A DNA stretch of 15,832 nucleotides from Insolitispirillum peregrinum (GTDB lineage: Bacteria > Pseudomonadota > Alphaproteobacteria > Rhodospirillales > Rhodospirillaceae). A program made the position numbers and the translations under genes. This document shows, piece after piece, positions 1 to 6,267 of this stretch. Positions within the stretch are counted from its first letter, which is position 1, and every line of letters starts with the position of its first letter. The notes below the pieces were generated by a model. It had not been told where the DNA came from. It ran no database searches and was given only the letters and a program-made list of their open reading frames with translations. The DNA lies in assembly GCF_042665255.1 (NCBI RefSeq), contig NZ_JBHTCD010000056.1. One strand, 5' to 3'.

Positions 1-108
1 TTTCAGAAACTGAAAGAATTCAAGAGGATCGCCACTCGCTCCTGTAAGACAGACCAGAGCTTCACTGCCATGATCCAGATTGCAGCAACCGTCATCCGAA
101 CAAGATGA
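1..108 (+). CDS. IS5-family transposase, C-terminal fragment
   Basis: Frame 1 is open from the first base and ends at TGA 106-108, giving 35 residues that begin FQKLKEFKRIATR and end AATVIRTR. This matches the conserved end of IS5-family (IS1031-like) DDE transposases: the xKLKxFRRIATR motif follows the catalytic glutamate region and is followed by an AAxV helix. The catalytic DDE residues are upstream of the window, so whether the enzyme is intact cannot be seen. These elements are often expressed from two frames, and this would be the second part. The call rests on motif recognition. Confidence 0.75.
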   Translation, partial: FQKLKEFKRIATRSCKTDQSFTAMIQIAATVIRTR

Positions 109-128
109 ATGTCAACAATCCCTAGCAC
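1..128 (+). mobile_element. 3' end of an IS5-family insertion sequence (partial)
   Basis: The left edge of the window is the tail of an IS5-family element, recognised from the C-terminus of its transposase. The bases just after the transposase stop (109-124, AATGTCAACAATCCCTAG in part) resemble the terminal repeat of IS1031-like elements, whose ends carry a GGGATTGTTGACATT-type sequence as I recall it. The exact right boundary is uncertain, within about 124-130, because the left end lies outside the window. Confidence 0.7.
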
Positions 129-143
129 CGTATTTTCCGAGCC

Positions 144-163
144 GTTGACCGGAAACGGTCAAC
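144..163. promoter_or_regulatory. 20-bp perfect dyad, lux-box-sized (or luxR terminator stem)
   Basis: GTTGACCGGAAACGGTCAAC has perfect 8-bp arms (144-151 and 156-163) around a GAAA centre. It lies just past the stop of the LuxR-type gene and about 16 bases from the IS5 end. LuxR-type proteins bind 18-20-bp dyads, so it could be an operator for a gene that once continued to the left. Alternatively it is the stem of a factor-assisted terminator for luxR, but there is no T-tract after it on the minus strand. Confidence 0.45.
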
Positions 164-174
164 TTGAAAATGCT

Positions 175-909
175 CTATGGCGAAATCAGTCCATCCATGG
201 CGGCCTTGACCACCAGATGCGTTCTAGTGGTAACGCCCAGTTTTTTCTTGGCGTTCTCGATATGGAACAGCACGGTTCGTTCCGAGATATTCAGGATCAA
301 CGATACATCCCAGCTGCTTTTACCGCGCGCGACCCATGTCAGGATCTCTTGCTCCCGCGGGCTGAGAACAATCGGTGCAGGCCGCTCAAAGCGTTGCTCC
401 AGCAGATGAATCCCTGAATGGCTGTGATAGTACAACGCCACCAGATGCATGAAGTGCCGCTGTTGGCGCAAGGTTTCGGCCTGCTCCCGCAACGTACCAT
501 CAGGGATCAGATTTACCCCGGCGTATTCCCCGTCCCGCCCGTGAATCGGGATGGTAATGCCACAGGTGATCCCCATGTCGGCGGCTTCGGCATAGAGGGT
601 TTGTTGTCGCAAGCTCAGGTCTGCGGGGTGGGTAATGTCTTCCCACAGGAATGGCAACTGGCGGCGGGGCCCCTCGGAGACCAGGGGATCAACGGAATAA
701 TAATCCTCGCGCAGGTAATGCTGCACCCATTCGTCAGGATAAGAAGTGGTAAACACCGGGGAATGTGCCCCGACACCTGCAATTTGTGCGATGTTATACG
801 TATAAAAGCGAAATCCGGCGTCAGAAATGGTCCGTTCGAACACCTGACGTTGCCCGCCCAGGCTATCAGCGCCCTTTAGGCGGTCAATAAAATCTTCCAG
901 AATCATCAT
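175..909 (-). CDS. LuxR-family quorum-sensing transcriptional regulator (no luxI in window)
   Basis: This is a two-domain LuxR protein of 244 residues. The N-terminal acyl-homoserine-lactone domain keeps all six positions usually invariant in TraR/LuxR: W61, Y65, D74, P75, W89 and G117, each offset by four from TraR numbering. The C-terminal GerE helix-turn-helix begins at LSPREQEIL and includes RGKSSWDVSLILNISERTV. I chose the ATG at 907-909 because AAGGGGGG lies 5-9 bases upstream; an in-frame start at 945 would add 12 residues but lacks a comparable site, and a second ATG follows at 906. It should bind an acyl-HSL and DNA as a dimer. It lies downstream of the PraR-like gene on the same strand, and its leader contains a hairpin with a T-tract. 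No synthase gene is present, so it is either a LuxR solo or has a partner left of the IS5 copy. Confidence 0.9.
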   Translation of the reverse strand: MMILEDFIDRLKGADSLGGQRQVFERTISDAGFRFYTYNIAQIAGVGAHSPVFTTSYPDEWVQHYLREDYYSVDPLVSEGPRRQLPFLWEDITHPADLSLRQQTLYAEAADMGITCGITIPIHGRDGEYAGVNLIPDGTLREQAETLRQQRHFMHLVALYYHSHSGIHLLEQRFERPAPIVLSPREQEILTWVARGKSSWDVSLILNISERTVLFHIENAKKKLGVTTRTHLVVKAAMDGLISP

Positions 910-955
910 GTTCCGCCCCCCTTGACTCACCTGGCGCGGTACCAAAGAGAAAAAT

Positions 956-990
956 CCCCTGCCTTGTGGTTTTTACCACAAAAACAGGGG
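956..990 (-). terminator. Two-part hairpin with T-tract in the luxR leader (terminator, attenuator or operator)
   Basis: Outer arms CCCCTG (956-961) and CAGGGG (985-990) enclose inner arms TTGTGGT (964-970) and ACCACAA (975-981) around TTTT. Read on the minus strand the stem is followed by ATTTTTCTCTTT, which fits an intrinsic terminator for the upstream praR-like gene. It ends only about 47 bases before the luxR start, leaving little room for a separate promoter, so it could also be an attenuator or a regulator-binding dyad. Confidence 0.55.
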
Positions 991-1063
991 ATTCGTCTTT
1001 AAATTGCATCATTGCGGACAAACTGCAGACACATCTGCCATCCTCATGATGCACGCAGGCTTT

Positions 1064-1084
1064 TCTGCCCCGGAAAGGGGCAGA
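1064..1084 (-). terminator. GC-rich hairpin after the praR-like stop
   Basis: TCTGCCCC (1064-1071) and GGGGCAGA (1077-1084) form a perfect 8-bp stem with a 5-base loop, beginning 2 bases after the regulator's stop codon on the minus strand. No T-tract follows on that strand (AAAAG instead), so it may stabilise the mRNA 3' end or slow polymerase rather than act as a full intrinsic terminator. Confidence 0.4.
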
Positions 1085-1086
1085 GA

Positions 1087-1521
1087 TCAGACCTTGCTGG
1101 CGCGCGCCAAAGTGTCGATCAAGGCTCGCACTTTTTCACGCTGGCTGGACGGCATATGCCAATAGGACCGCACGAGTTCGAGGGACTCGGTCTTGGCCAT
1201 CAGATCTCCCGAGGGGCGACGGGCCTTTCCACCCAGTGCCTCGGGGTCGCTGACGTCGGCATTCCGTTTGCGCCCACGCAACACGTCTTCGGGGACATCC
1301 TCGAAGAAGTAGGTGATGGACACGCCCAGCGCTTGGCAAACGTCGAACAAGCGGCTTGCGCTCAAGCGGTTCAGACCGCGTTCGTACTTTTGCACCTGCT
1401 GGAACGAAACACCAATGGCCTTGGCCAATTGTTCCTGCGTCATCCCAAGCAGGGTACGACGCAGTTGCATCCGTGAGCCCACATGGACGTCAATCGGATC
1501 AGGATCTTTTTCGGTAGTCAC
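1087..1521 (-). CDS. XRE-family regulator, PraR/PhrR-like
   Basis: This 144-residue protein has a Cro/C1-type helix-turn-helix near residues 17-70 (LRRTLLGMTQEQLAKAIGVS, then FQQVQKYERGLNRLSASRLF) followed by an ITYFFEDVPE segment. That arrangement (IDVHVGSRMQLRR at the start, S/TxFFED after the HTH, a helical tail) is typical of the alphaproteobacterial PraR/PhrR family. In Rhizobium, PraR is known to repress quorum-sensing and biofilm genes. The start is GTG at 1519-1521, with AGAGG about 7 bases upstream. A LuxR-type gene lies next on the same strand, which supports a joint role in quorum sensing. A 20-bp inverted repeat overlaps its predicted promoter, so autoregulation is plausible. The PraR-like assignment is by recognition of the family pattern; the symbol is left blank because orthology is unproven. 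Confidence 0.88.
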   Translation of the reverse strand: MTTEKDPDPIDVHVGSRMQLRRTLLGMTQEQLAKAIGVSFQQVQKYERGLNRLSASRLFDVCQALGVSITYFFEDVPEDVLRGRKRNADVSDPEALGGKARRPSGDLMAKTESLELVRSYWHMPSSQREKVRALIDTLARASKV

Positions 1522-1551
1522 AGACAGCCTCTTAACAACTTACCCGCGCCT

Positions 1552-1581
1552 ACTTAACCGCAACCCTGTGGGGTAAGTCAA
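1552..1581 (-). promoter_or_regulatory. Predicted promoter of the praR-like gene
   Basis: On the minus strand TTGACT (1581-1576) is followed after 18 bases by TTAAGT (1557-1552), placing a transcript start about 25 bases before the GTG start. The -35 hexamer lies inside the inner-left arm of the long inverted repeat, which suggests direct control by whatever binds that repeat. The -10 is a weak match. Confidence 0.4.
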
Positions 1582-1720
1582 CGAAAAAACATACGCTCAC
1601 GCGCCATTTACGAGTATTTTTTTTCGTACGTAGACATTTAAAAAAGACACGCGGGTTACCACTACTGATAGCGGGGAAGCCCTTAAAGAGACACCCTGGA
1701 TATGTTTTTTCGCTGACTTA
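1574..1720. repeat. 20-bp inverted repeat, 107 bp apart, at the praR-like promoter
   Basis: TAAGTCAACGAAAAAACATA (1574-1593) and TATGTTTTTTCGCTGACTTA (1701-1720) are inverted copies matching at 19 of 20 positions, with the match ending sharply at both sides. The inner-left copy covers the predicted -35. A looser relative, TATTTTTTTTCG, occurs near 1614. Paired operators that allow DNA looping are the simplest explanation. Confidence 0.7.
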
Positions 1721-1905
1721 TCAAAGAGCTATCACAGAAAACGTTTACACCTATCGCGATATACAGCCATCAGGACTGTCCCTTTATGCCACCGCGCCCA
1801 TTACCGAATTTTCACCCTCTGCAAGAAACACGCAGTCTCAAATACACCACCAAAGGCGTTTTTCTCATGAGACATATTCATTGTAAAGGGCTGGTGATGG
1901 CTTTC

Positions 1906-3888
1906 TTACCCGATTCGCCCACTTCCCCGTTCTGATACCCACCCGGACAAGGCATGCCGAACCTCTGCCACCACCTCCGCCCATGCCCCACTGCGATGTT
2001 GCCGGAACAGGCGCAGGGACGGATACCACGGCGACCCGTCCCCTGTGTCCAGCCAACGGTAATCCGGCGCAAAGGGGATCAGCATCCATGCAGGCCGGCC
2101 CATCGCAGCCGCCAGATGCAGCACGGCCGTATCAACCCCGATCACCAGATCGAGCTGGGCAATCACGCTGGCCGTGTCTGCCATGTCCTTGACCGCGGCC
2201 ATGCAACAGTTGATCCCTTCTGGCGGCTGCTGCCCCCACTGCAAGGACCATGGGGCGCATCCTGTTCCCGCGGTCAAGGGAGCAAACAGCGGCCATGGTA
2301 TCGTCCGGTAGCGGTCAATCTTGTTATCCGGCGACCCCGCCCAGACGAACCCGACCCGAGGGAGCGGACTATCCGGCAGGCACAGCGCCGAGGTCGGCGC
2401 CGGAGCGTTCAGGTAGGCCGTTGCACGGGGCAGATCAGACAGGCCCAATCCCGACAACAGCGGCAAGCTCATCAGGGGAGCATGGGCGTCACACGGCACC
2501 GGCAGCCGCGCCGGATCGGACAGGTCGGCCACCACCACCTGATCAACGCCAGCCAAAGACAGCGCCAGCCGATAAAGAGCGGGGGGAACTTCCAGCGTCA
2601 CCCGCCCCACCCGCTGCCGGACCAGGGCAACCAGTTGCATCATCTGGATACTGTCACCCAGACCCTGTTCGGCATGCAGCAACAGATGCAGGGCGGGATC
2701 GGCTTCTCCGCTCCAGCGGGGAACCGGCAGCGGACGGCGCGGCGAGGAAAAATCCGGCAAGTCCCAACGGGCTTCATAGTTTTGCCAGCCAGCGCGGAAA
2801 TTGCCCTGCAACAACTGAACCCACGCAAGATTATAGCGCGCCTCGGGTTTTCCGGCGGCATCGGCATCCTCGGGGATCGCAACGGCCTGTTGCAAGAGAC
2901 ACTCGGCCTCGCTCAAGCGTCCCTGCCGCAGCAAGGCCACCCCCAGATTGGTACAGGCATCCCGCCAGTCGGGCTTTGCCTCCACACACTGACGGTACAA
3001 TTGCCCGGCCTGCGGATAGTCCTCGGCGGCCATGAAGCAGGCTGCCAGATTATAGGCAATATCCAGACGGTGCGGTGCCATGTGGTGGGCAGCCAACAGG
3101 TGCGTTACCCCTTCGGCATCTTCGCCGGCCTGATGCAGCAACGTCCCCAGCTCGGCGCAGGCATCGACCAGCCGGGGAGACAACAGCACCGCCTGCCGGG
3201 CGGCGGCAATTGCCCCGGCCAAATCCTGATGAGCGCGCAAAACCGCCGCCAGAACCACCAGCGCCCGAGCGTCCCCACCGTCCAGCGCCACCGCCTGCCG
3301 GGCATCGCGCAGGGCCTCGTCAAGCTGGCGGTTTTTCAGATACAGCGATGCCCGTGCCAGCCAGGCGGGCTGCTCAGCGGGGGCCATACTGATTGCCTCG
3401 CCATAGGCCTGCCCGGCCTCGCCCGTCAGCCCGGCTCTGGCCAACCCCTGCCCCAGTACCGTCAACAACGGAGCGACCGTCACCCCCTGCTGCTGCGCCT
3501 GTCCGATCATCGCCCGTGCCTGCGGCCAGTCCTGCCGGGCCAGCAGGCAGTCGATCAATCCCAGCCATGGCTGCACCGCGTCCGGCACCAACCGGATGGC
3601 AGCCTGAAAGGTGATGATCGCCTGATCCAGCAAATCCAGTTGGCGGAGTGCCATCCCGTGATAGACCCGATAGGCCGGATGAGCGGGCATCCCCCGCACC
3701 GCACCGGCAAAAAAGGCTTCGGCCTGCGCCGGGTCAGCCCGCTCCAGCGCCAACCGCCCCAAGCCGAACAGGGCCACCGGGTGCAGCGGGATCTGGTCCA
3801 GAACCTGCCGGTAAAATGCTTCGGCCAACGGGATTTGCCCCTTGGCCGCACGGGCATCGGCTTCGGCCAGCAGCTCGGTAATGTTCAC
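1906..3888 (-). CDS. TPR-repeat protein with C-terminal glycosyltransferase-9-like domain
   Basis: This is a 660-residue soluble protein. Roughly residues 1-340 are about ten tetratricopeptide repeats (for example AxALFGLGRLALERADPAQA and YNLAACFMAAEDYPQAGQLY). From about residue 400 a Rossmann-type domain resembling heptosyltransferases (GT9) begins with LLLHAEQGLGDSIQMMQL and includes DLVIGVDTAVLHLAAAMGRP near 580. Such fusions are common in Rhodospirillales, often beside flagellin or LPS glycosylation genes, and are thought to transfer sugars to surface polymers or flagellin. I chose the GTG at 3886-3888 because AGAGAGG lies 6 bases upstream; the upstream TTG at 3894 would directly abut that site. 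The gmhA-like gene lies upstream on the same strand, 162 bp away across two palindromic repeats. No close terminator is visible after the stop. The acceptor is unknown. Confidence 0.88.
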   Translation of the reverse strand: MNITELLAEADARAAKGQIPLAEAFYRQVLDQIPLHPVALFGLGRLALERADPAQAEAFFAGAVRGMPAHPAYRVYHGMALRQLDLLDQAIITFQAAIRLVPDAVQPWLGLIDCLLARQDWPQARAMIGQAQQQGVTVAPLLTVLGQGLARAGLTGEAGQAYGEAISMAPAEQPAWLARASLYLKNRQLDEALRDARQAVALDGGDARALVVLAAVLRAHQDLAGAIAAARQAVLLSPRLVDACAELGTLLHQAGEDAEGVTHLLAAHHMAPHRLDIAYNLAACFMAAEDYPQAGQLYRQCVEAKPDWRDACTNLGVALLRQGRLSEAECLLQQAVAIPEDADAAGKPEARYNLAWVQLLQGNFRAGWQNYEARWDLPDFSSPRRPLPVPRWSGEADPALHLLLHAEQGLGDSIQMMQLVALVRQRVGRVTLEVPPALYRLALSLAGVDQVVVADLSDPARLPVPCDAHAPLMSLPLLSGLGLSDLPRATAYLNAPAPTSALCLPDSPLPRVGFVWAGSPDNKIDRYRTIPWPLFAPLTAGTGCAPWSLQWGQQPPEGINCCMAAVKDMADTASVIAQLDLVIGVDTAVLHLAAAMGRPAWMLIPFAPDYRWLDTGDGSPWYPSLRLFRQHRSGAWAEVVAEVRHALSGWVSERGSGRIG

Positions 3889-3944
3889 AGGCAACCTCTC
3901 TGGTTCTGCTCACCCGGCCACCAGCTTACCCGCCGGGGAGCCTG

Positions 3945-3982
3945 GAGCAGCGTGCGTTAAACCGGACGCGGGCACGCTGCTC
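3945..3982. repeat. Palindromic repeat element, first copy (13-bp stem)
   Basis: GAGCAGCGTGC (3945-3955) pairs with GCACGCTGCTC (3972-3982), and GCGT (3954-3957) can pair alternatively with ACGC (3966-3969) inside. It lies between the gmhA-like and TPR genes with the second palindrome, and both are followed by CTCTAACC on the plus strand, the hallmark of a modular REP/RIME-like intergenic element. It could terminate or stabilise the gmhA-like transcript. Confidence 0.7.
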
Positions 3983-3999
3983 TAACCTTTTGTCCTGTC

Positions 4000-4047
4000 G
4001 CATTGTTGTTGCGAAAACCGGTTCCCACTTTTCGCACAATGCTCTAA
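4000..4047. repeat. RIME-like palindromic repeat, second copy
   Basis: GCATTGT (4000-4006) pairs with ACAATGC (4036-4042), and GCGAAAA (4011-4017) pairs with TTTTCGC (4029-4035), around a centre containing CCGGTTCCCAC. The sequence reading GCGAAAAGTGGGAACCGG on the minus strand is the core of a repeat widely scattered in rhizobial and related alphaproteobacterial genomes. It ends with CTCTAA, like the neighbouring palindrome, three bases from the gmhA-like stop codon. Confidence 0.75.
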
Positions 4048-4050
4048 CCG

Positions 4051-4671
4051 TCAAAACGTCCGTACCGACACCAGATCAGCAGGCATTTCAGCCGCACGGA
4101 TGGCCTGGGCCAGAATGTGCATGATCGACTGGTGCAGGTCTTCCACAATGCCGTAATTATCGACCGGCACATGAATGTTGACATCGGCCATGGTCGCCGT
4201 CCGCCCGCCCTGAAACCCGGTCAGGGCGATGGTCTTCAGCCCTCGGGCCTGGGCAGCAGCAATGGCCCGCACGACATTTTCCGAATTGCCCGACGAACTG
4301 ATGGTCATCACCACATCGCCCGGTTTGGCCAGAGCCTCGATCTGGTAGGCAAAGACCTCGGCATACGAGATGTCATTGGCCAGCGCGCTCATCATCTCGA
4401 CGTTGGCGCTCAGGCTCATCATCCGCGGGGTCAGCGATGTGTCGGTGCGCACGCTTTTAACGTGGTCGCAATACATGTGGTTGGCAATCGCCGCCGAACC
4501 TCCATTCCCGCACACATACAGCCAGTTGCCCTCACGATAGCACGCCATCAGCAGGGCCGCTGCCTGATCGAGCGCCTGAGGTGACACCGCACGGGCAGCC
4601 GTCGCATACAAGTCAAAATAAGCACTGGCGAAGCCACTGACGGCGGCATACGGGCGCTCTGGAAAGCTCAT
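4051..4671 (-). CDS. SIS-domain phosphosugar isomerase, GmhA-like (sedoheptulose-7-phosphate isomerase family)
   Basis: This protein has 206 residues, slightly longer than typical GmhA (about 195). It has the SIS fold signature: LYVCGNGGSAAIANHMYCDH near residue 50, then GDVVMTISSSGNSENVVRAI near residue 118 for phosphate binding, and a late DLHQSIMHILAQ helix with the acidic/histidine pair typical of GmhA. GmhA converts sedoheptulose 7-phosphate to D-glycero-D-manno-heptose 7-phosphate, the first step toward ADP- or GDP-heptose for LPS, S-layer or protein glycosylation. I chose the ATG at 4669-4671, with AGGAG 7 bases upstream; an ATG at 4755 lacks such a site. It is divergent from the DUF115-like gene, and the TPR-glycosyltransferase follows on the same strand. 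Another SIS-type phosphoheptose or DolP-like isomerase is possible. Confidence 0.85.
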   Translation of the reverse strand: MSFPERPYAAVSGFASAYFDLYATAARAVSPQALDQAAALLMACYREGNWLYVCGNGGSAAIANHMYCDHVKSVRTDTSLTPRMMSLSANVEMMSALANDISYAEVFAYQIEALAKPGDVVMTISSSGNSENVVRAIAAAQARGLKTIALTGFQGGRTATMADVNIHVPVDNYGIVEDLHQSIMHILAQAIRAAEMPADLVSVRTF

Positions 4672-4811
4672 GGAGGTTCTCCTGCCATTCTGGCGGCCAA
4701 TCATTCTGTTGACCGGGACGATATCCTTAACCCTATGGCAATCATATCGTTGCATGGTAAAAAAAAGGCAAAGAAAGACACCTTGGTCACCACAGCAGAA
4801 AGCGATCGTCG

Positions 4812-6038
4812 ATGTCCGCTCCGCAAGCCTCCGTCTGCGTTCTCCCCACCCTGCAGGCCGAAGAAGATCTGCTGGATACCTTTTACAAGCTGGTCTGGTA
4901 CATCGCCCCCTATCGCGATCAACTTCTGTCGCTCGGCTTTCCCCTGCATCCCCGCCTGCTGATGCACTATCCCACCCCGGCCAGCCTGCTGGCCCGACCG
5001 CTGCCGTCCCATGTCGATCCGGCCTGTCAGCGTCTGGCGCACGAGCTGATCGACCGGCTGCATTTTGTGCCGTCGGAATGCCCGGCGTACTGGGAAATGC
5101 TCGGCAATGCCCAGATGTTTTTCCTGTGGGACGAACAGGGCTACCAGAACAGCCTGGACGCCCTGACCTGCGCCGCCACTTTCAGCAAAACGCTGATCCG
5201 CGCCGACCGCCACCGCAATCCCTATGACGGCTTTACCGAAGTCGACGGCATGACCGGCATCTCCCGCCACAGCGTCAGTGATGCCCAAAACGGCATCCAG
5301 CGGTTTGCCGAGCTGGCCCGACAGGTCAAAGACGAAGGGATCGACAAGTGTTATATCATCGGGACCGGCCCGAACCTGCAACTGATGCGGGATCATGATT
5401 TCAGCGATGGCTATTCGATCATCACCACCAGCCTGCTGGGCAACCGCGACTTCATCGCCCGCATTCAGCCCCGTCTGGTGTGCATCGTCGATTGCGTCTA
5501 TCAGCTGGGTTTTACCACCTATGCCCAGCGGGTGCGGGAAGAACTGATCCCCGCCCTGTACCAGTATCCGCGCCTGCAGGTCTTCACCCGCCTGCAATTT
5601 GCCCCGCTGATGCGTCAAAGCCTGCCCGCCGACCTGCATGACCGAATCATTGCCTGCCCGATGCTGGGCAACGTGCCGTTCAACGCCGACCTGTTGCGCG
5701 GATTCTATACCAGGGACATTCCGAACGTTCTGACCATCGCCATGCTGCCGGTGGCAGCAACCCTTGCCCGCACCATCGAGGTGATGGGCTGCGATGGCTC
5801 GCCCGCACCGACCAGGGACGTCTGGGACTATGCTCCGGGGGCCAACTACACCGGGGAAATGCAAATCCTCGACATTGCCCACCCGGCAATCCGCCAGCGG
5901 GACAACCGCGCCTATCTCAACCAGCACAATGCGCAGGTCGCCGAGGTGCTGAGCATCATTGAAAACGGCGGCTGCAGCGTGCGATCGTTGACCCCGTCGC
6001 ACATTCCGGCCTTGGCCCAGCGCCAGCAGTCCGCATAA
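4812..6038 (+). CDS. DUF115/motility-accessory-factor-like protein (putative surface glycosylation)
   Basis: This 408-residue soluble protein has an N-terminal helical region of about 170 residues, then a Rossmann-like segment starting CYIIGTGPNLQLMRD near residue 178. That G-T/S-G-P-N/S-L loop is the signature of the DUF115 (MptE-like) and related nucleotide-sugar enzymes called motility accessory factors, which act in flagellin pseudaminic/legionaminic acid addition. The C-terminus carries EVMGCDGSPAP and ends with a SLTPSHIPAL motif also seen in sialyltransferase-like families. The ATG at 4812 has only a weak AGAAAG upstream. It is divergent from the gmhA-like gene with 140 bp between, and those two plus the TPR-glycosyltransferase form a glycosylation cluster. 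A GT29/GT42-type glycosyltransferase is the main alternative. Confidence 0.65.
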   Translation: MSAPQASVCVLPTLQAEEDLLDTFYKLVWYIAPYRDQLLSLGFPLHPRLLMHYPTPASLLARPLPSHVDPACQRLAHELIDRLHFVPSECPAYWEMLGNAQMFFLWDEQGYQNSLDALTCAATFSKTLIRADRHRNPYDGFTEVDGMTGISRHSVSDAQNGIQRFAELARQVKDEGIDKCYIIGTGPNLQLMRDHDFSDGYSIITTSLLGNRDFIARIQPRLVCIVDCVYQLGFTTYAQRVREELIPALYQYPRLQVFTRLQFAPLMRQSLPADLHDRIIACPMLGNVPFNADLLRGFYTRDIPNVLTIAMLPVAATLARTIEVMGCDGSPAPTRDVWDYAPGANYTGEMQILDIAHPAIRQRDNRAYLNQHNAQVAEVLSIIENGGCSVRSLTPSHIPALAQRQQSA

Positions 6039-6109
6039 AAATTACGGCATTCTGTAGAAAATACACCCATCGCTATCCGCCCTCTGACTTCTGCCGAACA
6101 TCCTGATAC

Positions 6110-6134
6110 AAAATATATCTGGATATTTTTGACA
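6110..6134 (+). promoter_or_regulatory. AT-rich dyad overlapping a TTGACA element upstream of the restriction-modification gene
   Basis: AAAATAT (6110-6116) and ATATTTT (6123-6129) are perfect 7-bp inverted arms around ATCTGG, immediately followed by a consensus -35 hexamer TTGACA (6129-6134). No good -10 is seen at 16-18 bases, so the promoter is uncertain. A second small dyad, GTTCC-GAACA-GGAAC, lies at 6215-6229, about 40 bases before the start codon. Confidence 0.35.
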
Positions 6135-6267
6135 GACGAGCCTCATGTCGCATCGACACTGGAACATAAACGCAGGGTATGTTCAGCTTTGTGCTATCCA
6201 TGCAATGCATGAAGGTTCCGAACAGGAACAACATCACCCTCGACTAATGTAGAGCGAGTGCCCAGCC

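Larger units (their letters stand above)
1522..1905. other. 384-bp AT-rich regulatory gap without a credible gene
   Basis: No reading frame here has a ribosome-binding site and a protein-like sequence. A 49-codon frame starting at ATG 1786 lacks an RBS and runs into the TPR gene's 3' end on the opposite strand. The gap contains the praR-like promoter, the 1574/1720 inverted repeat, a T-run near 1615-1624 inside a loosely related motif, and a 10-bp palindrome TATCGCGATA at 1752-1761. Confidence 0.6.

Noticed and set aside
1954..3960. 668-codon open frame on the plus strand
   Set aside because: It is the antisense of the TPR-glycosyltransferase gene, with an RQ/G/H-rich composition and no domain; a by-product of high GC.
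4738..4756. Sigma-54-like TGGCA...TTGCA pair upstream of the DUF115-like gene
   Set aside because: The GG and GC doublets are 13 bases apart instead of the required 10.
4701..6002. 433-codon open frame on the minus strand
   Set aside because: It is antisense to the DUF115-like gene, whose own frame has a clear Rossmann loop; composition is HGQ-rich.
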